DNA from: Bacilli bacterium
GTDB taxonomy: Bacteria; Bacillota_I; Bacilli_A; RF39; UBA660
Direction: 5' to 3'
Length of the DNA: 64,000 nt
NCBI GenBank assembly: GCA_900772415.1
Contig: CAAHEC010000003.1
Coordinates: forward strand, 10,349 to 74,348
The notes below the pieces were generated by a model. The model was not told where the DNA came from. It saw only the letters and a list, made by a program, of their open reading frames with translations, and made no database searches. Positions within the stretch are counted from its first letter, which is position 1; each line of letters opens with the position of its first letter. Of this stretch, positions 1 through 9,194 are shown piece by piece. A program made the position numbers and the translations under genes.

Positions 1-1
1 T

Positions 2-607
2 TTGGATTATTATGCAATTAATCCAGTTGAAATAATTAAAATTTGGAATGGAGGACTTGCTATCCATGGCGGGTTGATTGCAGGGTTAATAACTTTCATT
101 ATTTATTGCAAAAAATATGAAGTTAATGTTTTGAAAATGCTGGACATTTCAGTTCCTGGACTTATATTGGCACAAGCAATTGGAAGATGGGGTAATTTTT
201 TTAATAGTGAGGCTCATGGGGGAATAGTATCTCGTGCGTTTTTGGAAAATTTACATATTCCTAATTTTATAATAAAAGGTATGTATATTAATGGTAGCTA
301 TTACCACCCAACGTTTTTTTATGAATCGCTATTTTGCTTTATTGGTTTTTTTGTTTTAATTGGAATAAGGAGCCTTAAAGGAACAAAAGTAGGAACTACT
401 ACGTCAATATATTTAATATGGTATGGGATTTTAAGATTTTTTATAGAATCGTTAAGAACAGATAGTTTGATGTTATCTTCTATTAAAATGGCTCAATTAG
501 TATCAATTTTAATGGTTATTTTAGGCATAGTGTTACTTATTATATCTAAAAATAAATGCAAAGAATATTCTAAAGAGGTGGCACGCGAAAATGAAATCAA
601 ATTCTAA
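2..607 (+). CDS. lgt: Prolipoprotein diacylglyceryl transferase (5' truncated by window edge)
   Basis: Lgt is the membrane enzyme that moves diacylglycerol from phosphatidylglycerol to the lipobox cysteine of prolipoproteins. The visible 201 codons contain the conserved HGG element (about 64-75) and the family signature GRWGNFFNSEAHGG (about 184-225), followed by three further hydrophobic segments. Full-length Lgt is about 260-280 residues, so the first 60-80 residues lie upstream of the window and the TTG at base 2 is not the true start. The stop overlaps trxB by 17 bp, which suggests co-transcription. A lipobox protein is encoded at 60194, so a substrate is present. Confidence 0.93.
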   Translation: MDYYAINPVEIIKIWNGGLAIHGGLIAGLITFIIYCKKYEVNVLKMLDISVPGLILAQAIGRWGNFFNSEAHGGIVSRAFLENLHIPNFIIKGMYINGSYYHPTFFYESLFCFIGFFVLIGIRSLKGTKVGTTTSIYLIWYGILRFFIESLRTDSLMLSSIKMAQLVSILMVILGIVLLIISKNKCKEYSKEVARENEIKF

Positions 608-1502
608 TTATGATGTTATAGTTGTTGGAGCAGGTCCTGCAGGATTATCAGCTGCAATTTATTTGAAAAGAGCTAATATAAAAGTCTTAGTAATAGAAGC
701 AAATTCACCAGGTGGTACTTTAAATAAAATATATAATATAGAAAATTATCCTGGTTATACAGAATCAGATGGCACTACATTAGCTTTTAGAATGTATAGT
801 CAAGTAGAAAAATTAGGCGTTGATTTTAAAACCGATAAAGTAATTAATATAGAGCAAGAAGATAATAATTATAAAATAATAACATCAAATAATTTTTATT
901 ATTCAAAAGTTGTATTAATTGCAAGTGGAAAGGTGCCTAGAAAGTTATCTATTAAAGAAGCAGAAAAATATGAAAACAAAGGTATATCTTATTGTACATA
1001 TTGTGATGGTTCACTTTATAAAAATAAGAATGTAGCTATTATAGGCGGTGGAAATAGTGCAATGGAGTCAGCTAAATACATGAATGATATAGCAAAAAAA
1101 ATATATATTATAAATAGGTCACCGTTAAGAGCAGATGAAAAAGAAAAAGAAATACTAAAAAGTAAGAAAATCGAAGTTATAGTAAATACTAGCTTAAAAC
1201 AAATAATAGGAAATGAAAATACAGTAACATCAATAGAACTAGATAATAGAAGAAAAATAAAAGTAGATGCTATATTCGTGTGCATAGGTAGTACAACATC
1301 AAATGAGTATTATCAAGGTTTAAACTTAAATAGTGATAATCTTGGGATTGTTGTGGATAAAAATATGAAATCAAGTTGTAATAACGTATATGCATGTGGT
1401 GATGCTATAAGTAAAAATTTATATCAAGTAGTAACAGCTGTGAGTGAAGGCGCGCAAGCTGCAACTAGTATAATAAAGTTATTAAAAAATTCTATTAGGT
1501 AA
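591..1502 (+). CDS. trxB: Thioredoxin reductase (NADPH, FAD)
   Basis: The enzyme transfers electrons from NADPH through FAD to thioredoxin in the cytosol. The 303-residue protein has the FAD-binding GAGPAG at 13-18, the redox pair C135-T-Y-C138 followed by DG, the NADPH motif GGGNSA at about 152-157 and a C-terminal GDA motif. The length matches the low-molecular-weight family. ATG 591 is preceded by GAGGTGG and overlaps the end of lgt. In many Firmicutes rapZ and yvcK separate trxB from whiA; here they are absent. A perfect hairpin terminator overlaps the stop codon. Confidence 0.95.
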   Translation: MKSNSNYDVIVVGAGPAGLSAAIYLKRANIKVLVIEANSPGGTLNKIYNIENYPGYTESDGTTLAFRMYSQVEKLGVDFKTDKVINIEQEDNNYKIITSNNFYYSKVVLIASGKVPRKLSIKEAEKYENKGISYCTYCDGSLYKNKNVAIIGGGNSAMESAKYMNDIAKKIYIINRSPLRADEKEKEILKSKKIEVIVNTSLKQIIGNENTVTSIELDNRRKIKVDAIFVCIGSTTSNEYYQGLNLNSDNLGIVVDKNMKSSCNNVYACGDAISKNLYQVVTAVSEGAQAATSIIKLLKNSIR

Positions 1503-1516
1503 TAGAATTTTCTTTT
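1486..1516 (+). terminator. Rho-independent terminator of lgt-trxB
   Basis: A perfect 12-bp inverted repeat (arms 1486-1497 and 1500-1511) is followed by a T-rich run. Its left arm is the last codons of trxB and the stop codon sits in the stem, so the terminator is built into the gene end. Confidence 0.75.
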
Positions 1517-1542
1517 CTAAATTAAAAAAACTCCTGGATATG

Positions 1543-1571
1543 TTGAAAAAGATTTCTTTATTTGATATAAT
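1543..1571 (+). promoter_or_regulatory. Sigma-A type promoter for whiA
   Basis: TTGAAA (1543-1548) and TATAAT (1566-1571) are separated by 17 bp, just downstream of the trxB terminator. The predicted start of transcription is about 17 nt before the whiA start codon. Confidence 0.7.
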
Positions 1572-1595
1572 AATCAAAGATAAGGATGTGACGAT

Positions 1596-2528
1596 ATGAC
1601 GTTTTCGAGTAAAATAAAAAAAGAAGTAAGCACGGTAGAGTGTACAAGAGCTGAATATCTATCTGAATTATCAGGGATAATTAGAACGAATGCGGAAATA
1701 AAAATATATAATATTAAAATACAAACAGAAAATAAATTTGTGGCAAATCGTGTTTTTGGATTATTTAAAATATTATATGACATTAATCTTAATATTACAT
1801 TAAGAAAAAATTATAACTTTAAAAAGAATGAAATCTATGTTTTAGAACTAAAAAAAGATACTTTAAAAGTATTAAGAGACTTAGGAATTGTTAATGAAAA
1901 AAATCAACTTCTTAGAATACCAAGTTCTTCCTTGTTATCTGATGAAGAATTAACAAGAGCATATTTAAGAGGCGTTTTTATGGTATCAGGGAGTTTGAAT
2001 GATCCTAAAACTTCAAGGTATCATTTGGAATTTTTGATAAATGATACTATGTATGCTAAGTTTTTAAATGAGCTTTTAAATAATAACAATTTGAACAGTA
2101 AGATCTTACATCGAAAAAAAGGCTATATGATATATATTAAAGAAGCAGAAAAAATAAGTGATTTTTTAAGACTTATAAGAGCCTATAATGGCGTTATGTA
2201 CTATGAAGAAATACGCGTATATAGAGAAAAAATAAATATGACAAATAGACTTAATAATTGTGAACAGGCAAATGTTGAGAAAATGGTTGCAACTTCAAAC
2301 AAATTAATTAATGATATAAAGTTATTAAGAGAAAAAAATATGTTTGATTTGTTAGATGATAAAGTAAAAGAAAGCGCTATATATAGAGAAAAATATCCAG
2401 AGACATCGCTTTTAGAGTTAAGTAAGATAATGTCTATGGAAACAGGAAACAGCATTACAAAATCTTGTTTAAATCATAGATTTAGAAAGATAAAAGAATT
2501 AGCTTTAAAGGCATCTTTCAAAAATTAA
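1596..2528 (+). CDS. whiA: WhiA-type DNA-binding protein
   Basis: WhiA has an N-terminal LAGLIDADG-homing-endonuclease-like fold and a C-terminal helix-turn-helix. In Firmicutes it affects cell division and chromosome segregation; in actinomycetes it regulates sporulation. The 310 residues begin with the typical MTFSSKIKKE and end in the HTH region (YPETSLLELSKIM followed by SCLNHRFRKI), matching the family length. The start is ATG 1596 after AAGGATG. It has its own promoter and is followed by a terminator, so it looks monocistronic. Its usual partners rapZ and yvcK are not next to it. Confidence 0.93.
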   Translation: MTFSSKIKKEVSTVECTRAEYLSELSGIIRTNAEIKIYNIKIQTENKFVANRVFGLFKILYDINLNITLRKNYNFKKNEIYVLELKKDTLKVLRDLGIVNEKNQLLRIPSSSLLSDEELTRAYLRGVFMVSGSLNDPKTSRYHLEFLINDTMYAKFLNELLNNNNLNSKILHRKKGYMIYIKEAEKISDFLRLIRAYNGVMYYEEIRVYREKINMTNRLNNCEQANVEKMVATSNKLINDIKLLREKNMFDLLDDKVKESAIYREKYPETSLLELSKIMSMETGNSITKSCLNHRFRKIKELALKASFKN

Positions 2529-2534
2529 GATAAT

Positions 2535-2561
2535 AAGGTCTTTCAAAAATGACTTTTTTTT
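2535..2561 (+). terminator. Terminator after whiA
   Basis: Stem AAGGTC/GACTTT (2535-2540 with 2551-2556, one G-T pair), a 10-nt loop and a run of Ts through 2561. Confidence 0.6.
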
Positions 2562-2606
2562 GATAGAATATAATTATTGAATAATATATAAAGGGAAGTG
2601 TTTTAT

Positions 2607-3401
2607 ATGGGGAAAGTAATAGCTTTAGTTAATCAAAAGGGTGGTGTAGGAAAAACTACAACAAGTATAAATTTAGCGGCATCACTAGGAGTGCAAAACA
2701 AAAAAGTTTTACTAATAGATTTAGACCCTCAAGGAAATGCTTCCACAGGTGTTGGCATAAATAAGGGTGATGTAAACAAAAGTATTTATGATTTATTATT
2801 AGCAAGATGTGCACCAGAGGATGCTGTTATAAGAACTAATTTTAAGAACCTTAGTATAATTCCTGCAACCATTAATCTAGCAGGTGCGGATATAGAACTT
2901 ATTGAAAAGGCAAAAGCCGATCCTACGTTTCAAAAAAATTTGCAACTTAAATTAGGGATAGAAAAAATAAGAGATAATTATGATTTTATAATTATTGATT
3001 GCCCTCCTTCTTTAGGACTTTTAACAACAAATGCTCTTACTTGCGCAAATTCTGTTTTAATACCAGTTCAGTGTGAGTTTTTTGCATTAGAAGGAATAAT
3101 GCAGCTTTTAAATTCAATAATGTTAGCACAAAAAAAACTTAATCCATCTCTTGAAATAGAGGGGGTTTTACTTACAATGCTTGATTCTAGAACTAATTTA
3201 GGATTAGAAGTTGTAGAAGAAATAAGAGGATTTTTTAAGGAAAGAGTTTATAATACATTAATACCAAGATTAATAAGATTAACAGAGGCACCAAGTCATG
3301 GGAAACCAATAGTAGCATATGATCCTATGAGTCGTGGCACTGAAGCCTATTTAAATCTGGCTAAGGAGGTTATAGAGCAAAATGAAAGAAGAAACGGGTA
3401 A
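2607..3401 (+). CDS. parA: Chromosome partitioning ATPase ParA (Soj)
   Basis: ParA is the Walker-type ATPase that works with ParB on origin segregation and, in Bacillus, on replication initiation. The deviant Walker A KGGVGKTT is at residues 11-18, and a Walker B (IIIDCPP) and the C-terminal LTEAPSHG motif are present. I place the start at ATG 2607 (264 residues). The preceding AAGGGAAG (2591-2598) is a well-spaced ribosome binding site, and an upstream GTG at 2598 would overlap it. The gene overlaps parB by 20 bp. Confidence 0.94.
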   Translation: MGKVIALVNQKGGVGKTTTSINLAASLGVQNKKVLLIDLDPQGNASTGVGINKGDVNKSIYDLLLARCAPEDAVIRTNFKNLSIIPATINLAGADIELIEKAKADPTFQKNLQLKLGIEKIRDNYDFIIIDCPPSLGLLTTNALTCANSVLIPVQCEFFALEGIMQLLNSIMLAQKKLNPSLEIEGVLLTMLDSRTNLGLEVVEEIRGFFKERVYNTLIPRLIRLTEAPSHGKPIVAYDPMSRGTEAYLNLAKEVIEQNERRNG

Positions 3402-4269
3402 AAGAAGAGCTCTTGGAATGGGACTTGAGCAATTATTTAATTCTGAAATGCTTGATTTTGATCAAGTTGAAAAAGATATAGTAAATGAAGCTTCAAAAGA
3501 TGAAATAGTAATGTTAAATTTAGATGAGTTAATGTCTAACCCTTATCAGCCAAGAAAAATTTTTGATGACGATGCACTAAAAGAGCTTTCATTATCAATC
3601 AAAGAACATGGTGTTTTTCAACCTATAATAGTTAGGAAAAGTGTTAAAGGATATAATATAATAGCAGGTGAAAGAAGAGTTAAAGCATCACGTCTTGCAG
3701 GTTTAACGCAAATTCCTGCAATAATTAGGGATTTTACTGATGATGAGATGATGCAAGTAGCACTACTTGAAAATTTGCAAAGAGAGAATTTGAGTGCTAT
3801 AGAAGAAGCTAAAGCTTATAAATCAATAATAGAATCTCTTAGATTAACACAAGATGAACTTGCTAAAAAATTAGGAAAGTCAAGAAGCCATATTACCAAT
3901 ATGCTTGGGCTACTTAGATTGCCTTTAAGTGTTCAAGATATGGTTTTATATGGAAAAATATCAATGGGTCATGCAAGAATTCTTAGTAAGTTAGAGAATA
4001 AAGATGAAATAGAACAATTATCTAATAGAATAGTAAACGAAAACTTAAGCGTTAGAGACTTAGAAAGGATAACTTCTTTATCTTCATTCTCAAGAATAAC
4101 GCCTATTAAAAAAAGTGAAAAGTCAAAAGAATATAAATACGTTGAAGACGCAATAAAAGAAAAACTTGGAACAAAAGTTTCAATCTCAGGTAACAAAATA
4201 AAGATTTCTTTTGCAACTAAAGAAGATCTTAATAGAATTCTTGAAATATTAAACATAGAAGTAGAATAG
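3382..4269 (+). CDS. parB: ParB/Spo0J chromosome partitioning protein
   Basis: ParB is a CTP-dependent DNA clamp that loads at parS and recruits ParA and SMC. The 295 residues include the N-terminal CTPase domain with NPYQPRK and GERR (about residue 96), then the HTH containing SRSHITNMLGLLRL and a C-terminal dimerisation tail. The start ATG 3382 lies inside the end of parA, after AAGGAGG at 3363-3369. I saw no parS-like palindrome in the window. The parA-parB-ychF-rpsF-ssb-rpsR order resembles the origin-proximal region of other Firmicutes. Confidence 0.94.
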   Translation: MKEETGKRRALGMGLEQLFNSEMLDFDQVEKDIVNEASKDEIVMLNLDELMSNPYQPRKIFDDDALKELSLSIKEHGVFQPIIVRKSVKGYNIIAGERRVKASRLAGLTQIPAIIRDFTDDEMMQVALLENLQRENLSAIEEAKAYKSIIESLRLTQDELAKKLGKSRSHITNMLGLLRLPLSVQDMVLYGKISMGHARILSKLENKDEIEQLSNRIVNENLSVRDLERITSLSSFSRITPIKKSEKSKEYKYVEDAIKEKLGTKVSISGNKIKISFATKEDLNRILEILNIEVE

Positions 4270-4279
4270 AGGAATTTAT

Positions 4280-5086
4280 ATGAAAATATTTGGACTTAAA
4301 ATCATAAAGGAAGTATACATGCCAATATTAATAGTCATAATAGCAATTTTAACGGAAAAAATTTTAAGAAATATTATAAATAAAACTTTTAATCCAGAAA
4401 AAAAACATCATAAATTTGATTCAAGAAAAGTAAGAACGATAAGAAGCTTACTTTGTAATATTACAAAATATGCTGTTTGGATAATAGCGATTTTATCAAT
4501 ATTAAAGATTTATGGTGTCAATACCGCAGCAATTATTACTGGACTTGGAGTTGTAAGTTTAGTTATTGGTCTTGCTTTTCAAGATATGTTAAAAGATATA
4601 TTAGTTGGTATTTCTATTTTATTTGAAAACTGGTATGCTGTAGGAGATTTAGTTAAAATAGGAGATTTTGAAGGAACAGTAGTAGCTTTAGGACTTAAGA
4701 CGACTAGAGTTCAAGCATTTACTGGAGAAATCAAAATTATTTCGAATAGAAATATAACGGAACTTACTAATTATAGTATGGATAAGACTTTAGCAGTAGT
4801 TGATTTATCAGTTAGTTATGAATCAAAAATAGATAAAGTTGAAAAAATTATATTAGTTGCAGCAGCTTCTATTAAAGATAAGATACCAAATATAGTAGGT
4901 GATATAAATTTACTTGGAATCGAAAGATTAGATGATTCAGCTATTGTTTTTAGAATAGTCGCAAAATGTAAACCTGCAAAACATTATGAAGTTCAAAGAC
5001 AGTTAAAAAAGGAATTTAAAAATATATTTGATAAAAATGGTATAAAGATACCATATCCTCAAATGGAGGTTCATTATGAAAAATAA
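4280..5086 (+). CDS. mscS: Small-conductance mechanosensitive channel (MscS family)
   Basis: MscS channels open under membrane tension and release solutes during hypo-osmotic shock. The 268-residue protein has three hydrophobic helices in the first half. The third contains the pore-lining pattern GLGVVSLVIGLAFQDMLKD, followed by the soluble beta domain (VGDLVKIGDFEGTV). The size fits the short YkuT-like group. The start ATG 4280 has GAGGA upstream. The gene follows parB by 10 bp, and its last codons contain the start of the DUF951 gene, so the four genes probably form one operon. Confidence 0.9.
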   Translation: MKIFGLKIIKEVYMPILIVIIAILTEKILRNIINKTFNPEKKHHKFDSRKVRTIRSLLCNITKYAVWIIAILSILKIYGVNTAAIITGLGVVSLVIGLAFQDMLKDILVGISILFENWYAVGDLVKIGDFEGTVVALGLKTTRVQAFTGEIKIISNRNITELTNYSMDKTLAVVDLSVSYESKIDKVEKIILVAAASIKDKIPNIVGDINLLGIERLDDSAIVFRIVAKCKPAKHYEVQRQLKKEFKNIFDKNGIKIPYPQMEVHYEK

Positions 5087-5270
5087 CTATGAATTGGGTT
5101 CAATAGTATTAATGAAGAAAGACCATCCATGTGGTGATAATAAGTTTAAAATAGTGAGAATGGGTGTAGACATTAAAATAAAATGTGAAAAATGTGGAAG
5201 ATGTATTATGATTCCAAGAGTAGATTTTAACAGAAAGATAAAAAAGGTGTTGGAGGTAGAAAATGATTAA
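5076..5270 (+). CDS. DUF951 small zinc-ribbon-like protein
   Basis: This 64-residue cytosolic protein matches the DUF951 family, which is very often encoded between parB or an MscS gene and ychF in Firmicutes. It has H17-P-C19 and a cluster C37-x2-C40-x2-C43 that could bind a metal. The function is unknown. ATG 5076 overlaps mscS by 11 bp after TGGAGG, and the next gene begins 8 bp before its stop. The arrangement suggests translational coupling. Confidence 0.87.
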   Translation: MKNNYELGSIVLMKKDHPCGDNKFKIVRMGVDIKIKCEKCGRCIMIPRVDFNRKIKKVLEVEND

Positions 5271-6804
5271 AGATAAAAAAATTAAAAGGTCTTCTCATCC
5301 AGTGATGTTCTTTATCTATGTATCATTATTGGTTATTGTTTTAAGCGGTATTTTAAGTGCATTAAATGTGCAGGTTACATATGATAAACTAACAACTATA
5401 ATAGGAGAGGTAGAATCAACCACTACCACGGTTAATTCGCTTATTAGCCTAGATGGTTTTAAATTTTTACTTACTTCTTTATATGATAATTTAGTATCAT
5501 TTGCACCTTTTGGATCTTTACTTATGGCTGCTATTGCATTTGGAATAGCACTTAAAAGCGGTTTTTTAAAAACATTATGTAATAGAATAACTAAAAAAGT
5601 TCCTAAATTTATAATAGTATTTTTATATTCGTTATTATGTATCATAATAAGTGTTGATGGTAACTTGGGATATGTATTATTACTTCCTTTTGGAGCAATA
5701 TTATTTATGAGTATGAATAGAAATCCTATAGGAGGATTAGCCCTTGGCTTTTCTTCTTTATCAATGGGATATGGAGCTGGTTTGTTCATTAATTCATTAG
5801 ATTATAATTTATCTAGCTATACCGAGGCAAGCGCTAAACTTCTCGATACTGATTACATGGTAAGCCAAAGCAGTAATTTAATATTTATCATAGTAGCAAG
5901 TATTCTTATTGCTGCAATATCTACGTTTATTACCGAAAAATTTATATCAAGAAAATTGGGAAGAAATCAATTTGAAGAGGATGAAGAAACAATAGTAGAA
6001 GAACAAAAGGAAAAAAAAGGATTGATAGGAGTTTTAATTTTAACTATCATTCTACTTATTCCATTTGTTTTAATGCTAATACCAGCATCTAAAGATGGTT
6101 TCATAGGTTTATTGCTTGATAAATCACAATCAACTTATTCAAAAATGCTATTTTCATCAGATGCTCTGCTTATTAATAATTTGGTTGGAATTATATCAAT
6201 TTTATTAATATTACAAAGTTTTGTATATGGAGTTATAACTGGTACAATTAAAAAAATTAGGGATTTAGTTAATTTCTCTACTGACTATCTAAAGACTGTT
6301 GGCGGAATTTTTGTACTAATATTTTTTGCCGCACAATTATCGGCGATTATAAAAGAATCAAATTTAGGTGTTGTTATAACTGCAAGTTTATCTAATCTTG
6401 TTTCAGCATCAGAATTTTCTTTTATACCATTGGTTATTTTATTATTTTTCGTTACTATGATTTGTAATGTTATATCTCCTCAGCCGGTTGCTAAGTGGTC
6501 AATTTTAGCTCCAAACATTATGTCAACTGTTATGAAAGCTAATATTACACCAGAATTTTCTCAAATAATATTTAGAGCGGGTGATTCGGTAACAAATCTA
6601 ATAACCCCTGCATTTAGTTATTTTGTTATTTTTATTGGTTTTGTTGAGGTATATACAAAAAATAAAAATGACTTTAGTATAAGAAACTGTTATAGAGTAA
6701 TACTTCCTTACTTTTTTGCGATAGGATTAGTATGGTTAGTATTAATTATTTGTTGGTATGTAATTGGTCTTCCTATTGGTCCTGGAATATACCCAGCAGT
6801 ATAA
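5263..6804 (+). CDS. AbgT-family membrane transporter
   Basis: The 513-residue protein has about a dozen hydrophobic helices and family-typical stretches: VSFAPFGSLLMA, a GYVLLLPFGAILFM segment and MNRNPIGGLALGFSSLSMGYGAG. The AbgT family includes the E. coli p-aminobenzoyl-glutamate importer and MtrF-type drug efflux pumps; the substrate here cannot be told. The length is normal for the family. ATG 5263 overlaps the DUF951 gene and is preceded by TGGAGGT. A terminator follows directly, so it is the last gene of the parAB operon. Confidence 0.85.
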   Translation: MIKDKKIKRSSHPVMFFIYVSLLVIVLSGILSALNVQVTYDKLTTIIGEVESTTTTVNSLISLDGFKFLLTSLYDNLVSFAPFGSLLMAAIAFGIALKSGFLKTLCNRITKKVPKFIIVFLYSLLCIIISVDGNLGYVLLLPFGAILFMSMNRNPIGGLALGFSSLSMGYGAGLFINSLDYNLSSYTEASAKLLDTDYMVSQSSNLIFIIVASILIAAISTFITEKFISRKLGRNQFEEDEETIVEEQKEKKGLIGVLILTIILLIPFVLMLIPASKDGFIGLLLDKSQSTYSKMLFSSDALLINNLVGIISILLILQSFVYGVITGTIKKIRDLVNFSTDYLKTVGGIFVLIFFAAQLSAIIKESNLGVVITASLSNLVSASEFSFIPLVILLFFVTMICNVISPQPVAKWSILAPNIMSTVMKANITPEFSQIIFRAGDSVTNLITPAFSYFVIFIGFVEVYTKNKNDFSIRNCYRVILPYFFAIGLVWLVLIICWYVIGLPIGPGIYPAV

Positions 6805-6828
6805 GGATGCATTTTTAGCATCTTTTTG
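6805..6828 (+). terminator. Terminator after the AbgT-type gene
   Basis: Stem GATGC/GCATC (6806-6810 with 6818-6822), a 7-nt loop and five Ts. It closes the parA-to-transporter operon. Confidence 0.75.
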
Positions 6829-6901
6829 TTTACACAAACATTAGAAAAATTTATCTAATTTAAAAAAAAGAATTATAATAAATATGGTAGGTGATATTAA
6901 T

Positions 6902-7975
6902 ATGAAAACAGAGTTTGAATCAAATAAGATAGAAGAAGAACTTAAAAATTTACTTAAAGACGGAGTTATAAAAGATGATGAAGAGTTAAACAAATTAAAG
7001 GATATTTATATTCAAGATGAAAGAAGCCTAAGTGAAATAGAAAAAGAAATAAAAGAGTTGAGGTTTAATAAAAACTTATTAGATGAAAAATTAAAACAAG
7101 AAATAAAAATAGAAGATATAAATATAAATAATTTGCAAGAAACAAAGGAAAACGAATGTAAAATTTCATTAGAAAACGTAACAGACTTTGAAAAAGATGG
7201 AAAAAATTATATAAAAATTCATTATCCATATCCATATGATAAAGTTAGAATAATAGAAAACAGAGGTAATCAAACAGGAAAGGAAAGATTTGAAAGTTTA
7301 AAAGAAAAAATAGCTCAAACGAGTTTAGATGCTGAAAAAAACACTACCCTAATATTTGAACAAAGTTTATCAAAAGATTGTAATGAAATCAATTTAAAAG
7401 ATATAAGGGAGTTATCGACAAAATATGAATTTGATAAATTAACTGATGATGAAAAGCAAATAGTTTATGGAACATTAAAATCAATTATTATGTCACTCCC
7501 AGTTAGTGATTTAGAAAAAAGAAATTTAACTAGTAAATCAGTTGATACAATATTAAATAATTTAGAAAAGAAAGTTTATATATCTCCTATAGATAATATA
7601 ATTGTTATATCCCAAGTAAATAATCCGTCAAAAGATGAAATAAAAAGTTTATCTATTCAAAAGAAAACTACCATAGAGGGTGATCTCATATTAGACTATC
7701 AGTTACAACCACTAAAAGAATCAGGATATAAATATGAAAATCAAAATATTGATACTTTAAAAGATGAGCAACTAATAGAAAGTAATACAGAATATAAAAA
7801 TCAAAGTAGTGATGACATTGATAAAGAACTTGGTTCATCAATAAAGCCTAAAGCACCTTGGCAAAAAAAGAAGAAAAATAGTGCGGCCTTTATAAGTATT
7901 TTATGGTTTGCCATGTTTCTAGGAATGATTTTATCAATTTTATTAGTTTCATTAGTTAAGTTATATATAAGCTAA
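6902..7975 (+). CDS. Unknown tail-anchored coiled-coil protein
   Basis: I do not recognise this 357-residue protein. The first ~70 residues are highly charged and predicted coiled coil (EELKNLL, then SEIEKEIKELRF). A mixed soluble region follows, then a lysine patch (KKKK) and a single C-terminal hydrophobic helix of about 28 residues. This is the topology of a cytosolic protein anchored by its tail. I choose ATG 6902 over ATG 6884 because AGGTGAT (6889-6895) is well placed for it. A TATAAT lies at 6874-6879. It is transcribed alone between the AbgT gene and ychF. Confidence 0.7.
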   Translation: MKTEFESNKIEEELKNLLKDGVIKDDEELNKLKDIYIQDERSLSEIEKEIKELRFNKNLLDEKLKQEIKIEDININNLQETKENECKISLENVTDFEKDGKNYIKIHYPYPYDKVRIIENRGNQTGKERFESLKEKIAQTSLDAEKNTTLIFEQSLSKDCNEINLKDIRELSTKYEFDKLTDDEKQIVYGTLKSIIMSLPVSDLEKRNLTSKSVDTILNNLEKKVYISPIDNIIVISQVNNPSKDEIKSLSIQKKTTIEGDLILDYQLQPLKESGYKYENQNIDTLKDEQLIESNTEYKNQSSDDIDKELGSSIKPKAPWQKKKKNSAAFISILWFAMFLGMILSILLVSLVKLYIS

Positions 7976-8046
7976 AAAGGTTATTATATTTTTCTTTTTA
8001 TTTTTTAAGATAAGTGCTATAATAAATATTCGAAAGAGGTGGTATA

Positions 8047-9144
8047 ATGTCACTTACGGCAGGAATAGTAGGATTACCAAACGTAGGGAAGTCAACTTTA
8101 TTTAATGCAATTACAAAGAAAAATATTTTGGCGGCTAACTATCCATTTGCAACTATAGAACCTAATGTCGGAATGGTAACTGTACCGGATAAAAGGTTAG
8201 ACTTTTTAAATGATTTAATAAAACCTAAAAGTTTAGTTCCAACGACATTTGAATTTACAGATATTGCTGGATTAGTTAAGGGAGCTTCCAAAGGTGAAGG
8301 GCTTGGAAATAAGTTTTTATCTCACATAAGAGATGTAGATGCAATTGTAGAAGTTGTAAGATGCTTTGATGATTCAAATATAACTCACGTAGAAGGTGGG
8401 ACAAATCCACTTAGAGACGTAGAAATTATTGATGTTGAATTTATCTTTTGTGATTTAGAAGTTGTTGTTACGAGATTAAGTAAAATAGAGAAAAAAGCAA
8501 TATCAACAAAGGATAAAGACGCTTTAAAGGAAGTAGAACTTTTAAAAAAAATAAAAGAAGCATTAGAAAACAATATTCCAGCTAGAAAACTAAAATATAC
8601 AGAAGACGATTTAAAGATATTAAAAGCATTTAATTTACTTACCATGAAACCTATTATTTATGTTGCGAATATAAAAGAAGATGAGATAGGTTGCGATAAC
8701 AATTATGTTAAAGATTTAAAAGAATATGTAAAAAAAGATAATTCCGAAGTAATTGTTTTATGTGCTAAAATAGAAGAAGAATTAAGTGGTTTTGAAGACG
8801 AAGAAAAAGAGGTGTTTTTAAAAGATCTAGGAATAGAGGAAAGTGGTCTTGATAAACTAATTAGAGCATCTTATCACTTACTAGGTCTTCAAACGTATTT
8901 TACTGCTGGGCCTAAAGAGGTTAGAGCATGGACGTTTAAAAGAGGAATGAAGGCTCCGGCTTGTGCGGGGATTATTCACAGTGATTTTGAGAAGGGATTT
9001 ATAAGAGCAGAGGTAATATCTTTTGATGATTATAAAAAGTATAATGGAGAAAAAGGTGCTAAGGAAGCTGGTAAATTAAGAAGTGAAGGAAAAGAATATG
9101 TTATGCAAGATGGAGATATTTGCTTATTTAGGTTTAATGTCTAG
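8047..9144 (+). CDS. ychF: Redox-regulated ATPase/GTPase YchF (Obg-like)
   Basis: YchF is a conserved P-loop NTPase of the Obg/TRAFAC group that prefers ATP and associates with ribosomes. The 365 residues contain the G1 motif GLPNVGKST at 9-17, DIAGLVKGAS for G3, the noncanonical NIKE in place of NKxD, an inserted helical domain and a C-terminal TGS domain. The start ATG 8047 follows GAAAGAGGTGG. An extended -10 box (TGCTATAAT, 8015-8023) lies upstream. Its place just before rpsF-ssb-rpsR is typical. Confidence 0.96.
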   Translation: MSLTAGIVGLPNVGKSTLFNAITKKNILAANYPFATIEPNVGMVTVPDKRLDFLNDLIKPKSLVPTTFEFTDIAGLVKGASKGEGLGNKFLSHIRDVDAIVEVVRCFDDSNITHVEGGTNPLRDVEIIDVEFIFCDLEVVVTRLSKIEKKAISTKDKDALKEVELLKKIKEALENNIPARKLKYTEDDLKILKAFNLLTMKPIIYVANIKEDEIGCDNNYVKDLKEYVKKDNSEVIVLCAKIEEELSGFEDEEKEVFLKDLGIEESGLDKLIRASYHLLGLQTYFTAGPKEVRAWTFKRGMKAPACAGIIHSDFEKGFIRAEVISFDDYKKYNGEKGAKEAGKLRSEGKEYVMQDGDICLFRFNV

Positions 9145-9166
9145 AATATAGGAATATAATTTATAA

Positions 9167-9194
9167 AAGAAGGTTTACAATAATCTTCTTTTTT
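9167..9194 (+). terminator. Terminator after ychF, overlapping the rpsF promoter
   Basis: A 9-bp stem (9167-9175 with 9182-9190, one G-T pair) with a 6-nt loop is followed by Ts. The -35 box of the next promoter starts in this hairpin. Confidence 0.75.

Noticed and set aside
2607..4269. parS sites expected near parAB
   Set aside because: I looked for the CACGTG-centred parS palindrome; CACGTG-like matches such as those in infA (about 52541), rplQ (about 54578) and 16S lack the flanking symmetry.
5316..5789. 157-codon - strand ORF inside the AbgT-type gene
   Set aside because: A shadow of a real membrane-protein gene; no binding site and no family-like motif.
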